Source: Pareuzebyella sediminis (GTDB taxonomy: Bacteria > Bacteroidota > Bacteroidia > Flavobacteriales > Flavobacteriaceae). Taken from it: a stretch of DNA of 64,000 nucleotides. Numbering within the stretch: the first letter of the stretch is position 1; each line of letters starts with the position of its first letter. Where the stretch lies: contig NZ_VTZS01000003.1 in assembly GCF_008367235.1 (NCBI RefSeq), positions 434,001-498,000 on the forward strand. Direction: 5' to 3'. The notes under the pieces are model-generated. The model was not told the origin of the DNA. It was given only the letters and a program-made list of their open reading frames with translations, and made no database searches. The position numbers were made by a program, and so were the translations under genes. Shown one piece after another: positions 35,713 through 44,527 of the stretch.

Positions 35713-36772
35713 TGAGCTTAATGTAAAATTGGGATTCCGAAAAGCATATATATCAATATGCGAAACTAGAAATTAGATTTGAACCGTTTTGAAAATTAAG
35801 CATATAAGCTATAATTCATTTCTATCGAGTCCATCTCTTTAACGCTTCGGCTATCAGCGTACAAGTTTTCATAATTGGTACCTCCTACCGGTTCAAATAT
35901 ATCTATAAGTCCCTCATTCGACAAGGGAAAATGGGAAATTCAAAATGGGATTACACTATATAAATAATTTTAGTGCTTTTGTTGATATATCCCTGTTTTT
36001 AGCACGTTTTTATTGACTTATTTAGCTTCGATTTTTTATAAGTATTGTGCTAGAGACATGGTTGTCTCTCTTAAAAATTTGACCGTATACTTAGGCTATT
36101 CTAAACAATGGAACGAGCGATATAAATTGGATTCGTCTCCACTTCGTGGGCAGGTTTAAGCTTGAGAAATGACTAAATTTTTGTGCTAATTGCACTCGAT
36201 GTCTTTGACGGGTATAGCGAGGCAACTACGGTGCACGAATTGAAAATCAGAACCGACTCTGCCACAGCCCCTTCACAAAAGGGGATAACCGCTGCCGCGC
36301 AACAAGTAGTATTCCGTCAATAAATTTATGGTTTCCGATTGAGAAGATGTTTGTTTCCGAGGGAACAGCGTTTTCGAAAAGTTTGGGCATACCAATAGTT
36401 TTGCCAGGTGACAAAATCGGCATTGACGGCGTGAGCTAAAAAAGCTAAGGGCTGCTTTCATCCACTAAGGCAGGAATCGCCTGGATTTAGTTCCATAATC
36501 CCTCTGCGAATTTGATTTATAAAAAGGCTTCTAATTTCTTCCATACTCTAAATACTTTTTGGAGCAAAGTATAACGGAGATTAAAAGTGGGTCTAAAAAT
36601 AAATGATTCCCCAATTACTTCAATCGTGAGTCCATTTATATGTGGATCTGAGACCATCAAAAGCAACGTTCACAAGAACTAGGTGAAGACCCTACGGGAG
36701 TAAGTAGGGTGGTTGGCATAGAAAGTAATAGCCCCATCCATAAAGACAGGGCCGAACATTTTTTTATCCTTT
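35713..36772. other. About 1 kb gene-free right border of the exopolysaccharide locus
   Basis: Nothing recognised. Two overlapping minus-strand frames around 36247-36461 read partly protein-like (for example PKLFENAVPSETNIFS in one, ending at 36247) but carry no motif I can name and could be a decayed insert. A 6-bp hairpin (CCCTAC 36690-36695, GTAGGG 36704-36709) lies downstream of the molybdenum hydroxylase gene, without a T-tract. The region separates the locus from household genes. Confidence 0.5.
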
Positions 36773-39025
36773 TTATCCGACCAAAGGCGGTTTGTCGGAA
36801 ATAAAAGGCTGGTTGTAATAACGCCTTCCGGTAGCCTTATACATGGCATTTGCCAATGCTCCTGAAATCGGTGGCAAAGAAGGTTCTCCTAGTCCGGTGG
36901 GATCGATTTCATTATCTACAAAAAATGTTTCGATTTCCATAGGAGCTTCCATATTACGGATCAGACGATACTTGTCAAAATTGCTTTGATCGGGTTTACC
37001 ATCCTCAAAAGTTAAAGCACTATATGTGGCATGACCGACGCCATCTACAATACCACCTTCCACTTGATTTCTCGCACTTAAAGGATTAATTACGATTCCG
37101 CAATCTACAGCGCACCACACCTTATCGATATTCGGAGTATCACCTTCCATAGTCAGGTCCATTACCTGTGCCACGTATGAATTATGGCAAAAATAGGCCG
37201 AAACCCCTCGTGACTTGCCTTTATTTGCATCGCTGTTCCAATTTGCTTTTTCTTTGACCAACTTTAGCACTCCGGCATAACGTTCTGGTTCATAATCATT
37301 TTTCTCGGGGTCGCCCACGGGATTTTTAATGGCCCTGTCAAAAAGTTCCAACCGAAATTCGATAGGGTCTTTTCCAGCTGCCTCTGCTACCTCATCCATA
37401 AACGCTTGTTCCGCACCTGCGATAAAATTAGATCGAGGAGCCCGCCAAGCTCCGGTGGTTATATTGGTTTCCAAGCTATGTTTCTCGGCAAGGTAATTAT
37501 CTACCGCCCCGGCCGGGAAACGGTTCTCAAATACGAGGTCATCATTGGTTCCGACCCCTCTAACGTGCCAGGCTATCAAGTTCCCTTTATCATCGAGTCC
37601 GGCTTTGTAGCGCACTTTGTACGAAGGTCTATATGTGCCCTGCGTCATATCATCTTCACGGGTGTATACTAGTTTGATCGGGGCTCCAATCTTTTGTGAT
37701 ATGACTGCGGCCTCGACACCGAACGGACCATAAAGTCTTCTGCCGAAACCACCGCCCATACGGGTCATCATTACATCGATTTTTTCGGCAGGCATTCCCA
37801 AAACGGAAACTAATGTCTTTTCTAAAAATTCAGGAGTCTGTATTGGCCCTAGCAGTTCGGCTTTTTCTGGGGTTACATGAGCGAAAAAGTTCATAGGCTC
37901 CATCGTATTGTGAGCCAAATAAGGCGCCGTATAGACACTTTCTACAACCTTGGCGGCATTTTTGAAAGCCTTATCGACATCCCCATCTTTTCTGGCGGGT
38001 TCATCCGGTGCTTTATTGAGCAATTCCGTAAGTGCCTCATCATGGTATTTGCTGCTTTCGAGTCTGGAGACCTGTTCCCATTCCACTTTAAGGGCTTTTT
38101 TGGCCTGCATACATTCCCAAGTGCTGTTGCCTACAATAGCTACCAATTCGGCAATTCCACCCCCATCGGACCATTGTTTTTCTGCATCTTCCGGGTATAC
38201 CACTACAGGAAATATATCTTTAATACCAGCCATGGATTTTGCAGAAGATGCATCCATAGATTTATATTTCATTCCAAAAGCGGGAGGATGCACAATCATT
38301 GCAATCAACATGCCCTCACGTTGCGTATCGATACCAAAAAGTGGCTTTCCCGTAACAATCTTAGCCCCATCGACATTCATTCGGTCGGTACCGATAATCT
38401 TAAAGTCCTTAGGCTCCTTCAATTCGATTTCTTCAGGCACCTCAATATTGTCAGGTGTTTCGTTTGGCATATCTACTTTTGCGGCCGCTGAAGCCATCTC
38501 GCCGTATCCGGCCGACTTGCCGCTACTTTTATGATGTAGCATACCGCCTTCAGTGGTAATTTCATCAACGGGCACATTCCATGCCTTGGCCGCTGCATCC
38601 TTCAGCATTTTCCGAGCCGTAGCTCCTGCCATGCGTAACCCTTCCCATCCCGCGCGAATCGATTGACTACCCCCTGCCAATTGGCGAGTAAAAACATCGG
38701 TGTTTAAGGGCGCTTGTTCAACGATTACGTTTTTCCAATCTACGTCTAATTCCTCAGCAACGATCATGGGCATCGCAGTCTTCACATTCTGGCCAATCTC
38801 GGGGTTTGGTGACATAATAGTTACCACACCGTTCTCCCCTATCTTCAGAAAACCGTTGATTTCAAACCATTCTTTGGGCATTTCAAGTGTCGAGGCCATA
38901 GCCTTTTCGGCAACTGTGTCCTTACAACTGGCCAACCAACTGAATCCTAGCACTAGGCCTCCGCTGGCAAGACTTGAGTTTTTTATAAAGGCACGACGCC
39001 CAAGTTTTGTTTTTACAAGTGTCAT
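36773..39025 (-). CDS. Molybdopterin-binding large subunit, isoquinoline 1-oxidoreductase beta type
   Basis: Xanthine-dehydrogenase-family molybdenum hydroxylase, 750 aa, that hydroxylates an aldehyde or N-heterocycle. A twin-arginine signal is clear (RRAFIKNSSLASGG, residues 9-22), so the folded holoenzyme is exported. The GGGFGRRLYGPFGVEAA segment (near residue 420) is the molybdopterin-binding motif, and a glutamate in GLGEPSLPP (near residue 715) fits the active-site base. The partner 2Fe-2S subunit is encoded 51 nt upstream on the same strand. Substrate cannot be inferred. No cytochrome partner is nearby and the CoxG/MobA-like maturation genes are elsewhere. Confidence 0.9.
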   Translation of the reverse strand: MTLVKTKLGRRAFIKNSSLASGGLVLGFSWLASCKDTVAEKAMASTLEMPKEWFEINGFLKIGENGVVTIMSPNPEIGQNVKTAMPMIVAEELDVDWKNVIVEQAPLNTDVFTRQLAGGSQSIRAGWEGLRMAGATARKMLKDAAAKAWNVPVDEITTEGGMLHHKSSGKSAGYGEMASAAAKVDMPNETPDNIEVPEEIELKEPKDFKIIGTDRMNVDGAKIVTGKPLFGIDTQREGMLIAMIVHPPAFGMKYKSMDASSAKSMAGIKDIFPVVVYPEDAEKQWSDGGGIAELVAIVGNSTWECMQAKKALKVEWEQVSRLESSKYHDEALTELLNKAPDEPARKDGDVDKAFKNAAKVVESVYTAPYLAHNTMEPMNFFAHVTPEKAELLGPIQTPEFLEKTLVSVLGMPAEKIDVMMTRMGGGFGRRLYGPFGVEAAVISQKIGAPIKLVYTREDDMTQGTYRPSYKVRYKAGLDDKGNLIAWHVRGVGTNDDLVFENRFPAGAVDNYLAEKHSLETNITTGAWRAPRSNFIAGAEQAFMDEVAEAAGKDPIEFRLELFDRAIKNPVGDPEKNDYEPERYAGVLKLVKEKANWNSDANKGKSRGVSAYFCHNSYVAQVMDLTMEGDTPNIDKVWCAVDCGIVINPLSARNQVEGGIVDGVGHATYSALTFEDGKPDQSNFDKYRLIRNMEAPMEIETFFVDNEIDPTGLGEPSLPPISGALANAMYKATGRRYYNQPFISDKPPLVG

Positions 39026-39076
39026 CGTTTATATGTTTTTTTCAAGGTTAAATGTTCGTTCCAAAAAAGTAGTATG

Positions 39077-39538
39077 CTATGAAGATGTACCGGATGCCGA
39101 TTTCACGGCCTTTCTGATTCTTAGATACGTACCACAACGACAAATATTGCCGTTCATGGCCGATTCAATTTCCGCATCGGAGGGAGCGGGGTTCTTCTTC
39201 AGCAAGGCTGCCGCCGACATAATCTGTCCGGCCTGACAGTAGCCACATTGTGGCACATCTTCTTCCAGCCATGCTTTTTGAACAGGGTGGTCGCCATTTT
39301 CCGAAAGGCCCTCGATAGTGGTCACTTCTTGATTCCCAACCGAAGAAACCGGTGTGACACAAGAACGAATGGCCGTATCGTCTAAATGTACGGTACAAGC
39401 TCCGCATTGTGCGATTCCGCAACCATATTTAGTGCCTACCAGTTTAAGATGATCTCGAAGTACCCAAAGTAGGGGGGTTGATGGATCTACATCTACTTCT
39501 TGTGTTTTTCCATTGATGTTTAATGTATATGCAGCCAT
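39077..39538 (-). CDS. (2Fe-2S)-binding small subunit, isoquinoline 1-oxidoreductase alpha type
   Basis: Electron-transfer subunit of the adjacent molybdenum hydroxylase, 153 aa. The plant-ferredoxin-type cluster ligands are in [13 protein letters not shown] with a further cysteine in IRSC (about residues 40-60). The second cluster is in QCGYCQAGQ and NICRCGTY (about 97-100 and 131-137). There is no export signal, so it is presumably carried out with the Tat-targeted large subunit. A short inverted repeat lies 86 nt upstream of its start. Confidence 0.92.
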   Translation of the reverse strand: MAAYTLNINGKTQEVDVDPSTPLLWVLRDHLKLVGTKYGCGIAQCGACTVHLDDTAIRSCVTPVSSVGNQEVTTIEGLSENGDHPVQKAWLEEDVPQCGYCQAGQIMSAAALLKKNPAPSDAEIESAMNGNICRCGTYLRIRKAVKSASGTSS

Positions 39539-39623
39539 AATAATATTTGATTAGCCCTTTGAAGTTATTGATTTTTAAACGAATACAAGGTATAATAACT
39601 AAAAAATTTAGAAAAAATTAACC

Positions 39624-39646
39624 TTATTTGAAATCTACTCAAATAA
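39624..39646. promoter_or_regulatory. Candidate operator upstream of the iorAB-like genes
   Basis: Perfect 8-bp inverted repeat TTATTTGA (39624-39631) and TCAAATAA (39639-39646) with a 7-nt spacer, 86 nt before the start codon of the 2Fe-2S subunit. The size fits a dimeric repressor or activator site. No regulator gene is adjacent, and AT-rich DNA makes chance repeats more likely. Confidence 0.3.
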
Positions 39647-39769
39647 AAGATTTACCCCGTCATAGTTTTTTAAACGGTTCTAATCTTGAAAATAACAAAA
39701 TTTCTGTTACTAAACCCACTTGTTGGCTGCTGAGGCCCACTTCAGTGTTCTGGGTTTCTTTTAGAGAAG

Positions 39770-39800
39770 AAAAAAGCCCGCAACGATTTTGCAGGCTTTG
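39770..39800 (-). terminator. Intrinsic terminator of the tRNA gene
   Basis: Read on the minus strand: AAAGCC-t-GCAA, loop, TTGC-g-GGCTTT followed by a T-rich tract. The 11-bp stem has one mismatch and starts 7 nt behind the 3' end of the tRNA, a textbook Rho-independent terminator. Confidence 0.75.
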
Positions 39801-39806
39801 ATTCAG

Positions 39807-39880
39807 TGGTCCCACCTGGGCTCGAACCAGGGACCACCTGATTATGAGTCAGGTGCTCTAACCAACTGAGCTATAGGACC
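39807..39880 (-). tRNA. tRNA with CAU anticodon (Met elongator or lysidine-type Ile)
   Basis: Complete cloverleaf on the minus strand: acceptor GGTCCTA pairing with the 3' GGGACC end, D-arm GCTCAGTTGGTTAGAGC, anticodon arm with CTCATAA loop, a GGTCC variable region and the T-arm with GGTTCGAGCC. The discriminator is A and CCA is not encoded. The CAU anticodon fits elongator methionine. An isoleucine tRNA whose C34 is modified to lysidine has the same anticodon and cannot be excluded by eye. An initiator tRNA is unlikely because the anticodon stem lacks three G-C pairs. Confidence 0.9.
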
Positions 39881-39948
39881 GAAAATGAGCGCAAATTTAA
39901 CCATTACGCCTAACTACGCAAAATATTGCCCATCATTTGTTCTAAAAT

Positions 39949-40365
39949 CTATTCAACCTCCGCCTGAGGGATGTCTTGACACAACTCTACCAACACCCCG
40001 TTTACGCCCTTGGGATGTAAAAAAACAACCCATTTGTTGTCGGCACCCCGCATGGGCTTTTCGTTCAAAACCACAAATCCTTCCGAGCTCAACCGCTTCA
40101 CTTCGGCAATGATATCCTTCACCGAAAAGGCGATATGGTGAATCCCTTCCCCTCGTTGCGCTATAAATTTGGCGATAGGACTCTCTGCTACCAAAGCTTC
40201 CAAAAGTTCGATTTTTTGATTCCCCACCTTAAAGAACGAGGTCCGCACACCTTCCGAGGCTACCTCTTCAATTTTGTAATGCGCCGTGCCTAAAAGTCTC
40301 TGAAAAAGCAGGTTCGAAGTTTCTAAATCTTTCACCGCAATACCTATGTGTTCAATTTTGTCCAC
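39949..40365 (-). CDS. mce: Methylmalonyl-CoA epimerase
   Basis: Interconverts the R and S forms of methylmalonyl-CoA in propionate metabolism. It is a vicinal-oxygen-chelate fold protein of 138 aa. Metal ligands fit H6 (EHIGIAV), H77 (GIHHIAF) and E127 (LVELCQ), and the segment RGEGIHHIAFSV is diagnostic. The start codon is GTG at 40365. The mutase subunits are not in the window. It lies divergently from rbfA, with 68 nt between. Confidence 0.93.
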   Translation of the reverse strand: MDKIEHIGIAVKDLETSNLLFQRLLGTAHYKIEEVASEGVRTSFFKVGNQKIELLEALVAESPIAKFIAQRGEGIHHIAFSVKDIIAEVKRLSSEGFVVLNEKPMRGADNKWVVFLHPKGVNGVLVELCQDIPQAEVE

Positions 40366-40421
40366 GATTTTTTTTTTGAGCCCGATAAGATTGTATCTTC
40401 TAAATTACACTTAATTCTCCG

Positions 40422-40429
40422 TATTTTTG
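40422..40429 (+). promoter_or_regulatory. -7 box directly upstream of rbfA
   Basis: TATTTTTG matches TAnnTTTG exactly, and its last base is only 5 nt from the A of the rbfA ATG. No TTG lies at the normal -33 distance. If used, transcription would begin at or next to the start codon. Confidence 0.42.
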
Positions 40430-40433
40430 CCTC

Positions 40434-40826
40434 ATGGAAACACAACGACAAAAAAAAATAGCAGGGATCATTCAAGAAGATGTCGTCGATATACTTCAAA
40501 GGGCCGCCATTGACGGAGGGTTGAAAGGCACCTTGATTTCCGTAACCAAAGTCTCGGTAACCTCGGACCTTTCTATTGCCAAGGTCTATATAAGTATTTT
40601 TCCCAATAAAAATACGGAAGAACTTATGAAGGGAATAAAGTCGAATCAGCCCTTAATCAAGCACGAACTTGCCCAACGTACTAGAAACCAACTACGAAGG
40701 GTGCCTGAGTTGTTATTCTTTTTAGACGATTCCCTCGACTATATCGAGAACATAGAAAAATCTTTAAAGGGAGAAGAAAACCCTATAGAAAATAGGGACC
40801 TTCTCGATAAGAGAAAAAAGCTATAG
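40434..40826 (+). CDS. rbfA: 30S ribosome-binding factor RbfA
   Basis: Assembly factor for the 30S subunit, needed for late 16S rRNA maturation. The 130 aa protein has the KH-like fold sequence, starting TQRQKKIAGIIQEDVVDIL, with VTKVSVTSDLSIAKVYISIFP and RTRNQLRRVPELLFFLDDS, all standard RbfA elements. It is 4 nt upstream of the LolC/E-like permease gene, an arrangement frequent in this family, so the two form an operon. Confidence 0.95.
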   Translation: METQRQKKIAGIIQEDVVDILQRAAIDGGLKGTLISVTKVSVTSDLSIAKVYISIFPNKNTEELMKGIKSNQPLIKHELAQRTRNQLRRVPELLFFLDDSLDYIENIEKSLKGEENPIENRDLLDKRKKL

Positions 40827-40830
40827 CCGA

Positions 40831-42024
40831 TTGAACTTTCCCCTCTACATCGCCAAACGTTATATACGATCGAAAAGCAGTCAGAACGCGGTGAACGTTA
40901 TCAACATGATTACCTTTATGGTCATCGTAATTGGCTCGGCCGCCCTTTTTGTTGTGCTTTCGGGCTTTTCCGGACTAAAATCTTTCAGCCTTTCGTTTAG
41001 TACTACCTTCGATCCCGACCTTAAGGCCCTTCCCGCTACGGGTAAATTCTTTTCATTCTCCAATGAACAAGAGGTTCGGCTCAAACAACTTCAGGGGCTA
41101 ACCCATTATAGCAAGGAACTGGAAGAAAAAGTATACCTGAAACATCAAGGCAAAAGTCACATTGCCTTTATAAAGGGAGTCGATTCAAACTACAATCAAG
41201 TAACCGGTGTAGACAGTACCCTTTTATATGGCTCTTGGGAAATTAATGAACAGCAAGGTGTAGCAGGAATCGGTATTGCCAATATGCTGGGCCTAACCAT
41301 TAATCAATTCCAAAACCCGTTGGTTGTACTAGCACTAAAACCCGGTAAAGGGGCATTGACCCCAAAAGCCTTAAAAACGAAACCGCTTATTATTAGTGGA
41401 GTCTATGCCATTGAAGAAAATTTGGACAAAAAATATGTCTTTGCCGCTTTGCCGGTCGTGCAAGAGCTCCTGGAAAAAGATAGTGCAGAGGTTTCGGGCC
41501 TCAATTTTAGATTAGACCCCAACTACGATTTTGACGCCCTCCGGTCAAAGATCAAATCGGTTTTGGGAGACGGAGTAATTCTGAAAGACCGTCAAGAGCT
41601 TAACAGTACCTTGCACCGAATGCTCAATACAGAAAACTTGGCCACCTACCTCATCTTTACTTTGGTGTTGATCATAGCCCTCTTTAACGTGGTCGGGGCC
41701 ATTATCATGATGATTTTAGACAAACAACAGAATTTAAAAACCTTGTTCAGCTTGGGTGCAACCGTTAGAAAGCTCAGACGTATCTATTTCGTTCAAGGCA
41801 TACTGGTTACCGCTGCTGGCGGTTTGATCGGAGTTGGCTTGGCCTCATTGCTCATATGGTCACAGTTATTTTTCGGATGGCTAAAAATAACTCCCTCCTT
41901 GCCCTATCCTGTAGAATATCAATTGGCCAATGTGGCCCTTGTTCTTGGTACGATTATAGTTCTCGGGGTCATAGCCTCTAACATAGCCAGTAGCCGTATT
42001 ACCAAAAAATTAATCACTCACTAA
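40831..42024 (+). CDS. LolC/LolE-like ABC transporter permease
   Basis: FtsX-fold permease of the lipoprotein-releasing type, 397 aa, which would extract lipoproteins from the inner membrane for transfer to the outer membrane. It has an N-terminal membrane helix (about residues 22-45) preceded by YIAKRYIRSKSSQNAVNVIN, a large periplasmic domain (about 50-265), and three C-terminal helices with LFSLGATVRKLRRIYFVQGIL between them. The start is TTG at 40831, which agrees with the family N-terminus. The LolD-type ATPase is not in the window. Confidence 0.88.
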   Translation: MNFPLYIAKRYIRSKSSQNAVNVINMITFMVIVIGSAALFVVLSGFSGLKSFSLSFSTTFDPDLKALPATGKFFSFSNEQEVRLKQLQGLTHYSKELEEKVYLKHQGKSHIAFIKGVDSNYNQVTGVDSTLLYGSWEINEQQGVAGIGIANMLGLTINQFQNPLVVLALKPGKGALTPKALKTKPLIISGVYAIEENLDKKYVFAALPVVQELLEKDSAEVSGLNFRLDPNYDFDALRSKIKSVLGDGVILKDRQELNSTLHRMLNTENLATYLIFTLVLIIALFNVVGAIIMMILDKQQNLKTLFSLGATVRKLRRIYFVQGILVTAAGGLIGVGLASLLIWSQLFFGWLKITPSLPYPVEYQLANVALVLGTIIVLGVIASNIASSRITKKLITH

Positions 42025-42072
42025 GGCCAACAGGAAAAAAGAATTTTTTAGGGGGCACAGCGTTCAGCAGGG

Positions 42073-43068
42073 CTAACCTACGAACTGATAATCCCCGAAT
42101 TTCTCCAACACTTCATCAAAAGCGGCAAAAACGTCTTCGGCGGCATCGCTAGTAACCATTTTCATACGGTATTCCTTAAAGTTCGGAATCCCCTTAAAAT
42201 AATTGGTATAATGTCTTCGGGTCTCGAAAACTCCTAATTTTTCTCCTTTCCAATCGATAGCCATCTGTAAATGCCTTCTAGCAGCCTCGACACGATCCGG
42301 CATCGATGGAGGGGCCAAATTTGTACCTGTTCTAAAAAAATATTTAACCTCGTTAAAAAACCAGGGGTTTCCGATACTTGCCCTACCGATCATCGCCCCG
42401 TCCAACCCATAATCGTCTCGCATTCTTTTGGCAGCCTCGGGCGAATCGACATCGCCATTACCAAAGACAGGAATGTGCATTCGTTGATTGTTTTTGACCT
42501 CGGCAATCGGCCGCCAATCAGCCACACCCTTATACATCTGTGCCCGCGTACGACCATGAATGGCAATTGCGCTACAGCCTACATCTTGAAGACGCTCGGC
42601 GACTTCTACTATTTTGATGGAATCATCGTCCCAACCCAACCTCGTCTTCACCGTAATGGGCAGTTTTGTACGTTTGACCATGGCCTTTGTCAAAGAAACC
42701 ATAAGGTCAATATCCTTTAAAATTCCCGCTCCTGCACCTTTACTGACGACCTTTTTTACAGGACACCCAAAATTGATGTCAATGATATCTGGAGCCGATT
42801 TTTCGACAATTTCCACCGATTGCAACATGGAATCCAGATTGGCGCCAAAAATCTGTATCCCTACCGGGCGTTCCTTTTCATAGATATCGAGCTTCATGAC
42901 GCTTTTGGCAGCATCCCTAATTAGACCCTCGGAAGAAATAAATTCGGTATATACCACATCAGCACCCTGTTCTTTACAAAGGGCGCGAAAGGGCGGATCG
43001 CTGACGTCTTCCATAGGAGCCAGCAACAAAGGAAAATCCGGCAATTGAATGTCACCAATTTTAGGCAT
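42073..43068 (-). CDS. dusB: tRNA-dihydrouridine synthase B
   Basis: FMN enzyme reducing uridine in the tRNA D-loop. From the ATG at 43068 it has 331 aa. LLLAPMEDVSDPPFR is the FMN-binding start of the TIM barrel, C102 in INFGCPVKKV is the catalytic cysteine, and HGRTRAQMYKG and GNGDVDSPEAA are further signatures. An in-frame TTG 24 nt upstream exists, but it falls inside the -7 box, so the ATG is the better start. Confidence 0.95.
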   Translation of the reverse strand: MPKIGDIQLPDFPLLLAPMEDVSDPPFRALCKEQGADVVYTEFISSEGLIRDAAKSVMKLDIYEKERPVGIQIFGANLDSMLQSVEIVEKSAPDIIDINFGCPVKKVVSKGAGAGILKDIDLMVSLTKAMVKRTKLPITVKTRLGWDDDSIKIVEVAERLQDVGCSAIAIHGRTRAQMYKGVADWRPIAEVKNNQRMHIPVFGNGDVDSPEAAKRMRDDYGLDGAMIGRASIGNPWFFNEVKYFFRTGTNLAPPSMPDRVEAARRHLQMAIDWKGEKLGVFETRRHYTNYFKGIPNFKEYRMKMVTSDAAEDVFAAFDEVLEKFGDYQFVG

Positions 43069-43089
43069 GTCGCTCTCTATTAAGGACTG

Positions 43090-43117
43090 CAAATTTACAT
43101 AAATTTAAATGACCCAA
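43090..43117 (-). promoter_or_regulatory. dusB promoter (-33 TTG, -7 TAAATTTG)
   Basis: On the minus strand TTG (43117-43115), 17 nt, then TAAATTTG (43097-43090) matches the Bacteroidota consensus fully. It sits in the 30-nt gap behind the M28 peptidase gene, so dusB has its own promoter. The leader to the ATG is about 20 nt. Confidence 0.62.
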
Positions 43118-43122
43118 AAGGT

Positions 43123-44379
43123 CTAAAATGCAACCACGGCCTTAACTCTTTTTCCACGTCGTTCTACCACTACGGTAGTAGAATCGCCTTCTTCAAAACT
43201 TGAAAGAGCTCGCATATAGCTCATCATATCAACAATTGTACTATCACCCAACTGTACCACAATATCACCTTTTAACAGTCCTGCTTTAGCTCCCGGCTTT
43301 CCTTGGGTCACACCGTCGATACGCATGCCCTTCCCTTCGAAAAGATAATCTGGCATGACCCCAAGAGCAACTTTGAAACTTGGCACGTTTTCGCTCTCGT
43401 TCTTGGTGGACTGAAAAACCAATTTTTCGTCCGTGTCAAGTGCTGCGACAATGTTGAAGATAAATTCCTCTATCATTTTCATCCCCTTATAATTCAATTT
43501 ATCAAAATCATCCGAGGGTTTATGATAGTCTTCATGCTGACCGGTAAAAAAATGTAGTGCCGGAATATGGTTTAAGTAAAAGGAAGTGTGGTCGCTGGGC
43601 CCCACACCAGACTCGTTTAAGACTAAGTTGAAGTTGGAATTGGATGTTTGCAAAACCTTTGGCCAAATAGGCGCCGTACCCGTTCCACTAATAGACAGTG
43701 TTCTGTTTTTTCTAAGGCGGCCCACCATATCCAGGTTGAGCATGTAATTTACCTTTCGCATGTCGATCGTCGGATTTTTAGTAAAGTAATTACTGCCCAA
43801 AAGGCCCATCTCCTCCCCTGAAAAAGCAATGAAAACATAGTTACTTCCGGTAAGTGTATCCCTTAAACTTCTTGCTAGTTGCAGTAACACGCCAACTCCA
43901 CTTGCATTATCGTCTGCCCCGTTATGAACGGCCTCTCCTTCGCCATATAACGATCCTTCGCCACCCATGCCCAAATGGTCGTAATGTGCGCCGATTACCA
44001 CCGTTTTGCCAGCCTTATTGTCTACAAGACCGATGACATTAATACCCGTAATCGTACTGTCTCCATCAGCAAATCGTATCTGCTCATGCGGGTCCATTTT
44101 GGGTTTAAAGGTAAACGTTTGAAAATAAGTGTCACGGTCACCTTTAGGCCGAAGACCGATACCTTCCATTCTTTCTTTTAGGTATTCGGCGGCCTTCCGT
44201 TCGAAGGGAGTTCCTGTTTTTCGTCCTTGCATACTATCACTGGCTAAAAACGCAATGTCTTCGGCTAATGAAACTCTTATAGTTTCTTCGGTCTTACAAG
44301 AAAGCATTCCTGTAAAGATTACAGATAGAAAAAGGAGTTTACTCAAGGCCGCCTTTATTTCATTAAGAATGTGCATCAT
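43123..44379 (-). CDS. M28-family metallopeptidase with C-terminal PDZ domain, lipoprotein
   Basis: Zinc aminopeptidase of 418 aa, lipid-anchored (lipobox ending at C28, GMLSC). Metal ligands fit H132 (IGAHYDHLG) and D156 (NGADDNASG), with the catalytic E189-E190 pair (FSGEEMG) and the later DMVGR and HF elements. A PDZ domain (about residues 325-405, GMRIDGVTQGKPGAKAGLLKGD) may dock substrates or partners. It lies upstream of dusB on the same strand but dusB has its own promoter. Confidence 0.92.
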   Translation of the reverse strand: MMHILNEIKAALSKLLFLSVIFTGMLSCKTEETIRVSLAEDIAFLASDSMQGRKTGTPFERKAAEYLKERMEGIGLRPKGDRDTYFQTFTFKPKMDPHEQIRFADGDSTITGINVIGLVDNKAGKTVVIGAHYDHLGMGGEGSLYGEGEAVHNGADDNASGVGVLLQLARSLRDTLTGSNYVFIAFSGEEMGLLGSNYFTKNPTIDMRKVNYMLNLDMVGRLRKNRTLSISGTGTAPIWPKVLQTSNSNFNLVLNESGVGPSDHTSFYLNHIPALHFFTGQHEDYHKPSDDFDKLNYKGMKMIEEFIFNIVAALDTDEKLVFQSTKNESENVPSFKVALGVMPDYLFEGKGMRIDGVTQGKPGAKAGLLKGDIVVQLGDSTIVDMMSYMRALSSFEEGDSTTVVVERRGKRVKAVVAF

Positions 44380-44527
44380 TTTGTGGTGGTTTATGACTCA
44401 AGAGCTCTTGTTCATTTTCTGGCATATCTCCCCAGGGGCCTAGAAAAAAACTCGATCCGAAATGGCAAAATGGTTAGATTATTTGAAAAGATCTTGGCAA
44501 TATACACCTATATACATGTTCTCAAGC

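Noticed and set aside
36273-36461. 62-codon minus frame in the 1-kb gene-free region
   Set aside because: A second overlapping frame reads equally protein-like, so neither is convincing as a gene.
42031-42050. A6/T6 repeat between the permease and dusB as a bidirectional terminator
   Set aside because: Only A-T pairs and almost no loop; too weak to act as an intrinsic terminator.
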